Source of the DNA: JAEXNA01 sp041676625
GTDB taxonomy: Bacteria > Vulcanimicrobiota > Xenobia > Xenobiales > JADMJV01
DNA: 64,000 bases
Direction of reading: 5' to 3'
Assembly (NCBI GenBank): GCA_041676625.1
Contig: JBAYRN010000011.1
Span: forward strand, 1 to 64,000
Of the stretch, positions 50,007 through 60,778 are shown in pieces. Within the stretch, counting starts at the first letter, position 1, and each line of letters starts with the position of its first letter. Under the pieces are notes generated by a model. It saw only the letters and a program-made list of their open reading frames with translations, was not told the origin of the DNA and did not search any database. The position numbers and the translations under genes were made by a program.

Positions 50007-51499
50007 GCCTGGACTTGTAGGATGGCTTTGGCTAGTAGTTCTCTTCGCAGAGGCTTGGTGAGCCAGTAGTCCATCCCCGCGGCCAGGCATTTCTCCCGGT
50101 CTTCTTCAAAGGCGTGGGCGGTCAGAGCGATAATCGGTACTCTGCTCCCCACGTCTTCTTTTTTTCGAATGCGGCGGGCGGTTTCGTATCCGTCCAAGTT
50201 TGGCATCCGGCAGTCCATCAAGATGAGATCGAAAGGAGTACCCTCCAACTCGGCCAGGGCGGCCACTCCGTCAGCCGCTACCGTCACCGCGCATTCCAGC
50301 CTTTTCAGGGTCAGGGTGGCCACCCTCTGGCTGACCGGATCATCTTCCACGACCAGCACTCTCAAGCCGGGAAAGGTCCGAATCTCAGACCTGTCGGGGG
50401 AAGCTTTCTGAGGGGAAGCCTCCTCCGGGGAGAAGGGGAGTGTGACCAACGCCGTGCATCCCGGATTTGCCATTTCCAGTTCGATGGTACCGTCCATGAG
50501 TTCCATGAGTTGTCGACAGATGGCCAGGCCCAAACCCGTGCCCTGGTCGGTTTCACGAGCTTTGAAAAAAGGGAAAAAGATCAGGTCCAGCTTGTCGCGG
50601 GGGATCCCGATGCCGTTGTCCTGGATCGCAAACTCCAGGGTTCGATGGTCCGGACCTGCACGGCAGGACATTTCGATCCGTCCTCCCGAGGGTGTGAATT
50701 TCACCGCGTTGGATGCCAGATTGACCAGCACCTGGCGCAGGCGGTTCTCGTCGCCCATGGTAAATTCGGGTAGGTCGTCGGCGATCGTGGTGTGCAGGGT
50801 CAGCCCCTTTTTGCGGGCCTGGTGCTCGAAAAAAGTAGAGAGAGATCTCATCAGAGAGGCGGGCGAGAATAAAGCTCTGGTGAGAGAGACGCGTCCCGAA
50901 TCGACCGCGCTAAAGTCCAGCAGGTCGTTGACCAGGGCCAGCAGGTTGCCGGCGGAATCTTTCAAGACGTCCAACAATTCCTGAACTTCATCGTCCCACG
51001 GTCGATCCTGCAGCAGTTCGGCGATGCCCACGATCCCGTTGAGAGGGGTGCGAAGTTCGTGGCTGGCGTTGGCCAAAAAACGGCTCTTGGCCACGCTCGC
51101 TTCCTGGGCCAGGTCGTGGGCTTCTCTCAGTTCCTGCTCGGTACGCTTGAGTCGAGTGAGATCGCGGACAACCCCCACCAGGATCTTTTCTCCGCTTTCG
51201 GTCACGAAGACCGACTTCTTGGTGGAGATGATTCGGGTGTCGCCACCTGCCCCGGTGAAGCGCTCTTCGTTTTCCATGGTCTTGCCGCTGCGAAAGACTT
51301 CATCGTCCTTGGCCCAAAAGACCAGGGCTTCTTCTTCCGGGAAGATGTCAAAATCGGATTTTCCGATCAGTTCTTCCCGAGAATGCCCAATGTAACGACA
51401 GGCGGCTTCGTTGAGCAAGATCCATCGGTGATTCTCATCTTTTACGAAAATCGGGTCGGCCACGGCGTCGATGATATCTCGGAGCAAGTCACTGTTCAT
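49994..51499 (-). CDS. PAS-domain hybrid histidine kinase
   Basis: 501 residues. PAS domain (about 5-115: DPIFVKDENHRW, SREELIGKSDFDIFP), dimerisation/phosphoacceptor with H147 in ASHELRTPLNG, ATPase with NLASNAVKFTP and DNGIGIP, then a receiver (about 378-497, phosphoacceptor Asp in DLILMDCRMP, K in LTKPL). No membrane helix, so it is a cytoplasmic sensor. ATG 51499 lies two bases after the previous gene's stop; TTG 51526 also reads in frame. The output partner is not adjacent. Confidence 0.9.
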   Translation of the reverse strand: MNSDLLRDIIDAVADPIFVKDENHRWILLNEAACRYIGHSREELIGKSDFDIFPEEEALVFWAKDDEVFRSGKTMENEERFTGAGGDTRIISTKKSVFVTESGEKILVGVVRDLTRLKRTEQELREAHDLAQEASVAKSRFLANASHELRTPLNGIVGIAELLQDRPWDDEVQELLDVLKDSAGNLLALVNDLLDFSAVDSGRVSLTRALFSPASLMRSLSTFFEHQARKKGLTLHTTIADDLPEFTMGDENRLRQVLVNLASNAVKFTPSGGRIEMSCRAGPDHRTLEFAIQDNGIGIPRDKLDLIFFPFFKARETDQGTGLGLAICRQLMELMDGTIELEMANPGCTALVTLPFSPEEASPQKASPDRSEIRTFPGLRVLVVEDDPVSQRVATLTLKRLECAVTVAADGVAALAELEGTPFDLILMDCRMPNLDGYETARRIRKKEDVGSRVPIIALTAHAFEEDREKCLAAGMDYWLTKPLRRELLAKAILQVQAHSR

Positions 51500-51501
51500 G
51501 G

Positions 51502-52366
51502 CTACGGACGGACGGTAAAAGACCAACTCTTTTCTGCGCTACGCCCGAGCTGGTCCGAGATGCTAGCCTGGACCTGATAGTTACCCGGACCCACGACCCT
51601 CAAGGTGAAATCGACCCGATCCCGGCGAGGAAAGACCTGCACCACCTCCGCTCCGCCGGAGACCTGGAGCCGGACCGAACCGGGGTCCAGGAACAGCGAG
51701 CTGCCCTCCAGGGTGAACCAACCGGGAATGAGATCCAGATGATCCGAGGCGACGGTCGGGCCTGTCTCGCCGATCCGGGGCCTGCCGGCGGAGACCGAGA
51801 TCCGCTTGCCCCGGAGTGTCCTCCGGCCTTCCTGTACGAGAAGCGGTACTTCCCGGAGATCCCATTCGCCCACTACCAGACTGGTCTGGAAACGCCCATC
51901 GGGGCGGCTCCGGAATTTAGAGCCCTCCGTCTGCCCGGGGATCCGAAGGATCGGAGAGGTCAAACCCGCGCGCTCGGCTTCCGGCCGTTCGATCACGACT
52001 TCCAACTTCTGCCCCGGCTTGAGTACAGGAATCCAGGGGGTCAGTTCTAGAGAGACGGCCGGCATGGGTGCTGGACTGAAGGCGTCGCAGCGGGAGACCA
52101 GGCCGCTCTTTGCCTGATAGGAGGCAACCACTTTGAGGGGGGTGCCGTCTTCCAGGGCCGAGGTGAGTTCCTCGGCGGACCGGGCTGAGCCATCGAGGGT
52201 AAAGATGGTTTGCTCATCCCACTGCAGCAACACGCCGGTTCCTCCGACGTCGATGGAGGCCTGGCCGTAGCGAAGATCGATGAGCCCACCCTGGAGTAGG
52301 CAGGAAAGCTCCCGGGCCGAACTCGGAACCAGGAGCATCACCAATAAAACCAGGTAACTGGCCCTT

Positions 52367-52380
<14 letters not shown>
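51502..52380 (-). CDS. Exported beta-sandwich-like protein
   Basis: 292 residues from TTG 52380 with AAGGA. Residues 1-25 form a signal peptide (YLVLLVMLLVPSSA). The rest is Val/Pro/Gly-rich, mostly beta strands, with a Pro-rich spacer and a C-terminal region (YQVQASISDQLGRSAEKSW) like an Ig-type or PKD fold. No family is clear. It overlaps the pyrG stop by 14 bases and lies immediately upstream of the sensor kinase, to which it could present a ligand; this is inference. Confidence 0.7.
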
Positions 52381-54014
<1,634 letters not shown>

Positions 54015-54022
<8 letters not shown>

Positions 54023-54692
54023 GTCTTAAACAGACGACTTTCGTGTTGGCGGGAAGGCGGGCCAGTTCCACCTCTACGGCAGTGGTGGCAGCGTCTTCCA
54101 CGTTGCTCATCTTGTCTATGAAGGCAGAGAGTGGGTGCTCGCAAAGCGGCCCTTCCCCGAGTTCATCGGTCTTGTAATGCATGGGAAAGACGATGCGGGG
54201 GTTGAGCTGGTTGATCAGAAGGGCCGCCTGGGAAGGTTCCAGGGTCTCCTTGCCTCCAACCGGGATGAACACCACGTCGACTTTGCCCAGCGTGCCCAGT
54301 TGCTCGTCGGTGAGAAGGTGGCCGATGTCTCCGAAGTGGGCGAAGTGCACGCCCTCCCAAAACCAGTGCCAGATCGTGTTGGGGCCTCGGCGGCGTCCTT
54401 CTTGATCGTCATGAAAGCAGGGCATGCCGACAAATTTAAGGGTCTCTCCGGTCCGGGGGATGTTGAGCTCGGTCTCCGAGGCAAACCCGTGCGAACGCTT
54501 GACCAACATGGGGTTGTTTTCAAACCGATAGTAGGCGTTGTGATCGTGGTGCTCGTGAGAGACCATGACTACATCGGGCTCTACCTGGGGTAGCGTGTAG
54601 GGGATGCGCTGGCTGTAAGGGTCGATGACCACTGAACTCCCCTTGCTCGAAGAGACCAGGAAGCACGAATGGCCTAGGTACCGTACATTCAT
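54015..54692 (-). CDS. Metallo-beta-lactamase-fold hydrolase (UPF0173-like)
   Basis: 225 residues. GHSCF at the N-terminus, VIDPY, then SHEHHDHNAYY (the HxHxDH zinc motif), HFGDIGH and MHYKTDE near the C-terminus. It resembles the UlaG/YtkL-type metal-dependent hydrolases; substrate unknown. The operon partner downstream, pyrG, starts inside its last codons. Confidence 0.88.
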
Positions 54693-54709
54693 AGTGACGT
54701 CCTAACAAA

Positions 54710-55546
54710 TTAATGGTGGTGCGGTCGGCTTTGACTCGACAGCCGGTTTTCCCGCCATTTTTGTAAGAAAAGTTGAAAATGGGCATTGACCGGGATGGGG
54801 TTGCGGATCGGATTCATGTGCCCTCCGGGGATGCAGGCGGTGGTCAGGTGGGGTAGGAGTTCCTGCAAAATATCTTTGACCGCCAGGACCTCCGGAGGAG
54901 AAACCGTGCCGTGGAGGAGATGGAAAGGGCAGTTGATCGACAGATATTCGGTGTGGGGCGTTTCATCCTTGAGGACTTCGTAGACCTCGGCTGCGATCTT
55001 CTCCGCCCCCAGGATCACCGGTCGTCGTTGGACCTCGGTCATGGCAGCCCAAAAACCATCTCCGTTCCAGTAGTCGATGAACCGGTGGAGGTAGGCTTCG
55101 GTGCCTGCTCTGCTCTTGTCGAGTAAGACCATCTCCGGGTCGAAGCGCTTAATGACCTCTTCGATCTTGACCCCTCGAAAGCTTGCCAATCCGCCCCACA
55201 TGACCGGTTCGTAAAGGCACATCCCCAGGGTGCGTTCAGGCCGTGCCACCGCACATTTCAGGGCGATGAAGCCGCCGTAGGAGTGCCCCAGCAAAAGATA
55301 GGGAGTGGGGAGGCTGTCCAAAAAAGCTAGAATCTGTTCCAGGTCTTCGGTGTAGCGAAAGTCGAGTCCGTTGGGTGAGGGCGGGCTGCCGCCATAGCCC
55401 AGGAAATCGGGCGCCATGATCTGGTGGTGAGCCGAAGCGGCTTCGCCGATCCTGCGCCATTGGAGGCCCGAGAGACCTGAGCAGTGGAGGGCCACCACGG
55501 GGGTGCCGCGCTCACCCCAACGATGAATTTTGAGAACCGATCCCAT
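54710..55546 (-). CDS. Alpha/beta hydrolase
   Basis: 278 residues from ATG 55546; the frame extends further upstream but crosses the divergent promoter. Nucleophile Ser in GHSYGG, oxyanion-region LHCSGLSG, and a late GGHMNP histidine. Family members are esterases or related hydrolases; substrate unknown. Divergent from the helicase gene; the start has no clear ribosome site. Confidence 0.88.
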   Translation of the reverse strand: MGSVLKIHRWGERGTPVVALHCSGLSGLQWRRIGEAASAHHQIMAPDFLGYGGSPPSPNGLDFRYTEDLEQILAFLDSLPTPYLLLGHSYGGFIALKCAVARPERTLGMCLYEPVMWGGLASFRGVKIEEVIKRFDPEMVLLDKSRAGTEAYLHRFIDYWNGDGFWAAMTEVQRRPVILGAEKIAAEVYEVLKDETPHTEYLSINCPFHLLHGTVSPPEVLAVKDILQELLPHLTTACIPGGHMNPIRNPIPVNAHFQLFLQKWRENRLSSQSRPHHH

Positions 55547-55587
55547 CTCTGGCGTATACCACCCCTGCCCTATTCGGTCAACAGGCT

Positions 55588-55617
55588 TTGACAGCAGGAA
55601 GCCCGTGGTGATAGAAT
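55588..55617 (+). promoter_or_regulatory. Sigma-70 promoter for the helicase gene, near-leaderless
   Basis: TTGACA (55588-55593), 18 bases, TAGAAT (55612-55617) with TG in the extended position. The expected transcription start is about five bases before the helicase ATG (55629), so the mRNA would be nearly leaderless, in line with the lack of a Shine-Dalgarno. Confidence 0.75.
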
Positions 55618-55628
55618 CCGGCGCAATT

Positions 55629-56888
55629 ATGAAAACATCAATACTTTGGAAAAAAATTGACGAAAACAGCCAGGCCGTGGCCGAACGCAACGAACTGGTT
55701 CGTCCGGGGGAAAAATTCAGCCTCACCGATGATCAAAAAGACGCGATCGAGTGGCTGGACAACAACATCGACAAAGCCAAGCGAACCGACCGGTTCCTGT
55801 TGAAGGCTCCTACCGGGGCCGGCAAAACAGAGGTGTTCTTCCGAGTCAGCATTCAACAGGCCGTGGAGAAGGGCAACGTGGTGATCGCCCTGATCCCCAC
55901 TCGAGACCTGGCCCGCCAGCAGGCGGACTACTTCGAGGCTCGCCTGGAAGGCACCGAGCTCGAGGTGGCGCAGCTTCACGGGGGGATACCTCCCCGCCAG
56001 CGCAGCACCATCATGGAGCAAGTGGAGAAAGGTGAAGTCCGATTTGTGGTGGGAAGCGCCATGCTGCTCCAGCACCGCAAATATCGAAAGACCCTGGAAT
56101 CAGCCGCTCTCATCGTGGTGGACGACGTAAACGCCTTCGATGAGGAAGAGGACCTCCAGCACCTGAGGGGCCTGAAAACCCCCGTACTCTACACCACCGC
56201 CACCCCTTCGGCTGTGGAAAGATTCCTCAAAGCCGAAAAGGCCTTCGACAAAATGTTCGAGATGAAGCAGATGCCTTTCGACTCCCCGGATACCGAGGTT
56301 CATGAAGTTCGGGCCACCTGGAACGAGAATATCTTTTCCCAGATCGATATGGGTAAGGATGTGCTGCAACGGCATCTCGACGAAGGCAGCAGGGTGTTTG
56401 TCATCTCCAAGACCCGGGCCCGGGTGCCGGTGATCGCGCAGTACGTGGAAGACCGCTTCAACGTTCCGGTTTCGATCCTCCACGGCGACATGGCCGACTC
56501 CAAGGAGCATAGCCGCCGAATGCGGGGCAAGAAAAAGTCCAGCGAAGACCGCATCACCATGATGAAGCAGTTCCGCGACTCCAAGCCGGCCATCCTGGTA
56601 GCCACCAACCTGGTGGGATCGGGTTTGGATATCCCCATGGCCGATATGGTCCTGGTGACCGACGCTGATCACTTCGGAGAGGCTGAACTGGAGCAGTTGA
56701 TGGGTCGGGTGGGGCGCCGTGAACGCGGATCCGACGCGGTTTTGATCCGGGGAACCACGGGAAGCCCGATCAAGGCCGGCATCAAGGTCAAAGCCACCAC
56801 CCGGGTGCGCAAGGGCGGGGTGGTCACCACCTATCGCATCGTGGACGCAGGCCGGGGCCGCAACCCCAACAAGCGCCGGGTCGTATGA
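55629..56888 (+). CDS. Superfamily 2 helicase with unusual Walker B motif
   Basis: 419 residues. Q/I region, Walker A APTGAGKTE (60-68), IPTRDLARQ, motif II VVDDVNAF where DDVN replaces DEAH/DEAD, motif III TATPS, VFVISKT, motif V ATNLVGSGLDIP, and motif VI QLMGRVGRRERG. The C-terminal 45 residues are basic. The missing glutamate in motif II could reduce ATP hydrolysis. The helicase core lies in PriA/RecG/DEAD-like relatives without the usual accessory domains. Its stop overlaps the zinc-ribbon gene (ATGA). Confidence 0.85.
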   Translation: MKTSILWKKIDENSQAVAERNELVRPGEKFSLTDDQKDAIEWLDNNIDKAKRTDRFLLKAPTGAGKTEVFFRVSIQQAVEKGNVVIALIPTRDLARQQADYFEARLEGTELEVAQLHGGIPPRQRSTIMEQVEKGEVRFVVGSAMLLQHRKYRKTLESAALIVVDDVNAFDEEEDLQHLRGLKTPVLYTTATPSAVERFLKAEKAFDKMFEMKQMPFDSPDTEVHEVRATWNENIFSQIDMGKDVLQRHLDEGSRVFVISKTRARVPVIAQYVEDRFNVPVSILHGDMADSKEHSRRMRGKKKSSEDRITMMKQFRDSKPAILVATNLVGSGLDIPMADMVLVTDADHFGEAELEQLMGRVGRRERGSDAVLIRGTTGSPIKAGIKVKATTRVRKGGVVTTYRIVDAGRGRNPNKRRVV

Positions 56889-57301
56889 ACTGCCCTCGCT
56901 GTTCCACTGAGCTGGTGCCGGTCACCATCGAATCGGCGGAAGTCCTGGCCTGCGGTAACTGCGAAGGTACCTGGTACCCCGATGAAGCCCTGGCCGAGGT
57001 GACCGATCATAGTTTCAGCGAGCTAAAAGAAACACCGCTGAAAGAGAGTCTGGTGCCCGACCAACTGGCCAAAGTGGACCTGGATGAGCCGATCTGCTGC
57101 CCCGAATGCGCTCGGCAGATGAGCCGCTACACCTACTCCCTGACCTGCCCTATCGTATTGGACGAGTGCATGGAGCACGGGGTCTGGTTGGACGACGGAG
57201 AACTCGGGACCCTGATGCAGTATCTGACCGAGTTGGACAAACGGGTGGGGGCCACCCACGTGCTGGCAGCTTTGAACGCGGTTCACACCCGCCCCAGATA
57301 A
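56885..57301 (+). CDS. Double zinc-ribbon protein
   Basis: 138 residues. Two TFIIB-type zinc-finger units: CPRC ... CGNCEGTWYPDEAL and CPEC ... LDECMEHGVWLDDGEL. It is coupled to the helicase upstream through an ATGA overlap, so it may assist it or bind nucleic acid. It ends at a strong bidirectional terminator. Confidence 0.8.
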   Translation: MNCPRCSTELVPVTIESAEVLACGNCEGTWYPDEALAEVTDHSFSELKETPLKESLVPDQLAKVDLDEPICCPECARQMSRYTYSLTCPIVLDECMEHGVWLDDGELGTLMQYLTELDKRVGATHVLAALNAVHTRPR

Positions 57302-57308
57302 AAAAAAA

Positions 57309-57335
57309 GCCCCCGAGAAACCCGGGGGCGTTTTC
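57309..57335. terminator. Bidirectional terminator
   Basis: GCCCCCG-AGAAACC-CGGGGGC stem-loop with an A-run before and a T-run after; it serves the zinc-ribbon gene and the converging DUF805 gene. Confidence 0.9.
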
Positions 57336-57352
57336 GGTTTTTTGGCCGGCGG

Positions 57353-57721
57353 TTAGGCGCCCTTGGGGTTGGGGCCGTACTCGTTGTTGCCGGGTTGGCT
57401 GTCCACGACCATGAAGTAGAGCATGATCAGCGGACCGATCAGGGGGATGAAGGACACCAGCATGAACCATCCGCTCTTCCCAGTGTCATGGAGTCGTCGT
57501 ACTGTTAAAGCGATCCCGGGAATGATCACGGCAAGGCTATAAAGCATAGGGAGTAGGCCGAATGTCTCCACTCCTGTCATACCAACGAGCATGCCGCCAC
57601 TGAACCCAAGCACAACGCTGATGATGAGGTTAAAGAGAAAGAACATCCAGTATTCTTGGCGCCTAGCGCGCCCATTGAAATCAGCGTAGTGTTGTTTCAG
57701 AACTTTTAGATACCAGTCCAT
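57353..57721 (-). CDS. DUF805 membrane protein
   Basis: 122 residues. FNGRARRQEYWMF at the N-terminus and RRLHDTGKSGW are the DUF805 (YhaH-like) signature, with three or four membrane helices. ATG 57721 follows GAGGAG; the open frame starts earlier (57802) but the extra part covers the promoter. A TATAAT hexamer at 57749-57754 (minus strand) lies about 28 bases upstream of the ATG. Role unknown. Confidence 0.88.
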   Translation of the reverse strand: MDWYLKVLKQHYADFNGRARRQEYWMFFLFNLIISVVLGFSGGMLVGMTGVETFGLLPMLYSLAVIIPGIALTVRRLHDTGKSGWFMLVSFIPLIGPLIMLYFMVVDSQPGNNEYGPNPKGA

Positions 57722-57748
57722 TTTAATAAGACTCCTCGAAGCAAAATG

Positions 57749-57754
57749 ATTATA
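57749..57754 (-). promoter_or_regulatory. -10 element of the DUF805 gene
   Basis: TATAAT on the minus strand; no convincing -35 at the right spacing. The expected transcript leader is about 20 bases and holds the GAGGAG ribosome site. Confidence 0.5.
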
Positions 57755-57881
57755 TTGAACTAGTTTGCGGGTTCGCCCAGAATTCCTTGAGAAAATGAGC
57801 AAAAATTTTTTATACTGAAGCTGTTTGTATAAGTGCGCGTTCTATAGGGAAAAGCTGCGGGAAACTCGGTAATTTTTCGAT

Positions 57882-58100
57882 CTACCGTTTTGGCGAACTC
57901 TTCAGCTTCGTGCCCAGGTAAAGAAGTCCGCCGCCCACAGCCAGGATTCCCAGGCCCCAGGCAGCCACACTGAAGAGGGTAGCCCCAACTGCCAGGGCAC
58001 CGGCTACTGCGATGAAGACTTTCAGTCCAATCAGGGCGCAGACCAGGCCCAACATGACTTTGACGTAGAAGGCGATTCCTCGGGGTTTTTTCTGACTCAT
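57882..58100 (-). CDS. Small two-helix membrane protein
   Basis: 72 residues with two hydrophobic helices (about 12-33 and 41-63) between basic ends (MSQKKPRG, KLKSSPKR). Gly/Ala-rich helices, no known family. ATG 58100 follows GGAG at good spacing, and a clear promoter lies upstream (58127-58155). Confidence 0.72.
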   Translation of the reverse strand: MSQKKPRGIAFYVKVMLGLVCALIGLKVFIAVAGALAVGATLFSVAAWGLGILAVGGGLLYLGTKLKSSPKR

Positions 58101-58126
58101 TAGCGTTCTCCGTTTCTCAGGGTTTT

Positions 58127-58155
58127 AGTATACGAAATTCGAGCCGGGATAGCAA
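58127..58155 (-). promoter_or_regulatory. Sigma-70 promoter of the 72-residue membrane protein gene
   Basis: TTGCTA (58155-58150), 17 bases, TATACT (58132-58127) on the minus strand, downstream of the trigger factor stop. Confidence 0.7.
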
Positions 58156-58175
58156 TTCTCTTTAAGCAAGAAAAT

Positions 58176-59345
58176 CTATCTCTTAGCTTTGGAGCTTCTC
58201 TTGCTTTTCTTCGCCCCGGCCTTCTTTTTTCCGGCTTTTTTCTTTTTAGCAGCCTTTTTCGGCTTCTTGGAGGCCGCCTTCGGCTTGGTTTCATCGGTCA
58301 CGAACTTCACTTCGGCCAATTTCAACAAACGCATGCGGATTTTGGCTATGAGCAAGCGATAGGCCAGCAGCTTGTAAGCATCTTCCTCGATCAGCTTGCG
58401 CTTCAAGTCCCTGGCTGAGGTTCGATTCTCCCGGGCCTGGTTGATGATCGCCTCATCCACTTCTTTGTTGCTCACCGAGAGTTCAAGAATAGCAGCCAGG
58501 CTGCGATAGAGTATCTCCAACCTGGCTTCCACCAGGCCGGTGAGGTTCAATTCCTCGCTGAAGTGCTCCATGGAGATCCCGCGACCGGCCAGCCATTGTT
58601 CCAGGGACTGCCCCTGCCGCTCCAGGGACAGGGTTTGGTTGCGCAGGGCCAGCCTGGCGTGGCCCTCCTGCAGTTGAGGCGGGACCACTCCCAGGTCGAT
58701 CCCGGAGGCCAACCCGCTCACGATCTGGTTGACGATCTCTTCCTCTATCCGGGTCTTGCCCTGGCTTTCCAGGTTGCGGCGTATTCGTTCGCGCAGTTTG
58801 ACCAGACTTTCGGCGTTGCAGTGCTCCCGGGCGAAGGCATCGTCCAGATGGGGCAGATCGTGATCTTTGATCGGGGCCTGGGGGTCGAGATTGCGAGCTA
58901 CTCCCTGGCGCCGACGTTCAAGGATCTCTTCGACTTGCTCATCACTGATTACCACGGCCGGCTTGACAAAGCTTTGCCCCTTGTACCCGTCGAGCTCGAG
59001 TAGCGGCATGACCTGAATGGTGGCCTCGAAAACCAGGTCGCCTCCTCGCTCGGACTGCTTGAGCTTCCACTCCGGCTTACCCAGGGGTTGGAGTTCTTCC
59101 CGGGAAACCGCTTCTCGATAAGCTGAGGGCACCAGCAAGTTGACCACCTGCTGTACCAGATGGGAGTCCCTGATGTGCTTCTCGGCGATCTTGAGAGGCA
59201 CGTTGCCCTTGCGAAAGCCTTTGAGCTTGAGCCCTTTGCGCCGATCGTTGAAGGCCTGTTGGTAGGCCGCCTCCACCCGCTCGGCGGGCACGGTCACGGT
59301 CAGCACCCGTTCACCGGGGGAGGTTTTCTTCACTGAGACTTGCAC
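58176..59345 (-). CDS. tig: Trigger factor without the PPIase domain
   Basis: 389 residues versus about 430 for typical trigger factor. The N-terminal ribosome-docking signature GFRKGNVP is present. The sequence then passes straight from the linker helix (DEQVEEILERRRQG) to the C-terminal chaperone arms (LDDAFAREH and onward); the roughly 90-residue FKBP domain is missing. The last 35 residues are a Lys/Ala tail, as in histone-like proteins. Chaperone activity should not need the PPIase; the tail may bind nucleic acid or ribosome. GTG 59345 has no Shine-Dalgarno and a TATAAA about ten bases upstream, so it may be leaderless. No clpP or clpX follows. Confidence 0.9.
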   Translation of the reverse strand: MQVSVKKTSPGERVLTVTVPAERVEAAYQQAFNDRRKGLKLKGFRKGNVPLKIAEKHIRDSHLVQQVVNLLVPSAYREAVSREELQPLGKPEWKLKQSERGGDLVFEATIQVMPLLELDGYKGQSFVKPAVVISDEQVEEILERRRQGVARNLDPQAPIKDHDLPHLDDAFAREHCNAESLVKLRERIRRNLESQGKTRIEEEIVNQIVSGLASGIDLGVVPPQLQEGHARLALRNQTLSLERQGQSLEQWLAGRGISMEHFSEELNLTGLVEARLEILYRSLAAILELSVSNKEVDEAIINQARENRTSARDLKRKLIEEDAYKLLAYRLLIAKIRMRLLKLAEVKFVTDETKPKAASKKPKKAAKKKKAGKKKAGAKKSKRSSKAKR

Positions 59346-59399
59346 CCGGTGAATTTTATAGCTGGAACGAGAATTACCTGTGCGGGGAAGCGACGGCGA

Positions 59400-59428
59400 G
59401 GAACCAACTTCCCACTCCCGGCGTCTTA
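59400..59428 (+). promoter_or_regulatory. ECF-type promoter upstream of the sigma factor gene
   Basis: GGAACC (59400-59405), 16 bases, CGTCTTA (59422-59428): the GGAAC / CGTC pattern of many ECF-sigma-dependent promoters, placed so that the sigma factor would drive its own operon. Confidence 0.7.
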
Positions 59429-59471
59429 CCTTACGAGGGATCCTGAGTCTAAGGGTAAACGCATAGCGGTC

Positions 59472-59984
59472 GTGAGTCGCCAGGACTTCGATAGAATCTA
59501 CGATGAGCAGGCTGATTACGTCTATAATTTGGCCTGCCGACTTACGAGGAGCCGCACTGATGCCGAAGACCTGTATCAGGAATCGTTCTTAAAAGTCTAT
59601 CGTTTTCTGCCCAAGTTTCGGGGTGGGTCGGTGAGAAGCTGGTTGAGACGGATCGTGGTAACTACCAACATATCCAGTCATCGGGGCTTGAAGAACAAGC
59701 CCTTACTGCCGTTGGATGAGAAACCGGGCTGGAAAGAATCGATCCCTGACGACAATGCCGGACCTGAGAAGATCGCTGAGCAGACCGAAGCCACTTTCAG
59801 GTTGAAAGAAGCGCTCTCCGAGTTGACGGACGACGCCCGAACGGTGTTGGTCCTACGGGAGATAGAAGGCTTGGATTACCAGGAGATCGCCGACGCCCTG
59901 GAGATCCCCAAGGGTACGGTGCGCTCCCGGCTGGCTCGCGCCCGAGAAGCACTGCGCCTGGTGTTGGACGGCCCCCATGGATAG
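59472..59984 (+). CDS. ECF-type RNA polymerase sigma factor
   Basis: 170 residues from GTG 59472; the open frame starts at 59340, but the earlier part crosses the promoter. Region 2 (VYNLACRLTRSRTDAEDLYQ) and region 4 (YQEIADALEIPKGTVRSRLARAREAL) are typical of RpoE-like factors. Together with the downstream gene it forms a sigma/anti-sigma pair, likely autoregulated by the promoter at 59400-59428. Trigger unknown. Confidence 0.9.
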   Translation: MSRQDFDRIYDEQADYVYNLACRLTRSRTDAEDLYQESFLKVYRFLPKFRGGSVRSWLRRIVVTTNISSHRGLKNKPLLPLDEKPGWKESIPDDNAGPEKIAEQTEATFRLKEALSELTDDARTVLVLREIEGLDYQEIADALEIPKGTVRSRLARAREALRLVLDGPHG

Positions 59985-60768
59985 GGAGCGACTGGAAGAG
60001 CTACTGACGGGGCTGCTGGATGACCAACTGTCATCTTCGGAGCGTGCCGAACTGGAGCAGGAGTTGCAGCAATCCGAGACGGCCCGGCATCTCCTGGAGT
60101 CTTACCGTGCCCGGAGTCAGGGGCTAAAGAGCTTACCGACCGAAAGCCTTTCTGAGCCAGAAAAAGCGGCCACAAAGAATCGTATTGTGTCGACACCCGC
60201 ATCGGCCCGAAACGTCTCAAGCCTCTGGTGGATCCTGGGCTCGGTGGCGGCTTGCGCGGCATTTTTTTATTCCAGCTACCTGCTGGGCCCGACCAGTGGA
60301 GCCGAGACCTGGAAGCTGTATCTCAGCGACACGGGGATCGCCACCCGGCAACACTCTCATCCCCAGCAATTTGTTCTGAGTCCGGCGTCCGAGGAGATTC
60401 GAACGCTGGAATCTGAGACCCTCAACGGCCTTGTTACCCAGGGTTCGGCCACGGTTGTCCTGGAGTGCGACGGGGGGACTCACGAAGGGCAACAATTGAT
60501 ATTGCGGCTTTCCCTCGACTTCGACGGCGATCAACAGTTTGAGCTTGTCCAGCAGACCGACCCGTTTTTGATTGACAGCTTTCCGGGGCACGAAATCGTG
60601 GTTGGGCGCTTTCCCCCCATTCCGGCAGAGTTTCAGGGTCGACCTCTGCTAGGAGCGGTGAAATTGGAGTTCCGAGGAGCTTCGCTGAGCGGGGATGGCC
60701 TGAACCTGCAGTTCCGCCCGGAACATTCGCACCTCACCCTTCCGGTGCGAGCTTCCGAGGTGCTATAA
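59977..60768 (+). CDS. Putative membrane anti-sigma factor
   Basis: 263 residues. The N-terminal acidic helical region (LEELLTGLLDDQLSSSERAELEQEL) fits the anti-sigma domain seen after ECF genes, but no HxxxCxxC zinc motif is present. A membrane helix is at about 84-101. The extracytoplasmic part is beta-rich with no known enzyme motif. It overlaps the sigma factor gene by eight bases. A signal outside the membrane probably releases the sigma factor. Confidence 0.75.
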   Translation: MDRERLEELLTGLLDDQLSSSERAELEQELQQSETARHLLESYRARSQGLKSLPTESLSEPEKAATKNRIVSTPASARNVSSLWWILGSVAACAAFFYSSYLLGPTSGAETWKLYLSDTGIATRQHSHPQQFVLSPASEEIRTLESETLNGLVTQGSATVVLECDGGTHEGQQLILRLSLDFDGDQQFELVQQTDPFLIDSFPGHEIVVGRFPPIPAEFQGRPLLGAVKLEFRGASLSGDGLNLQFRPEHSHLTLPVRASEVL

Positions 60769-60778
60769 CCGACCGATC

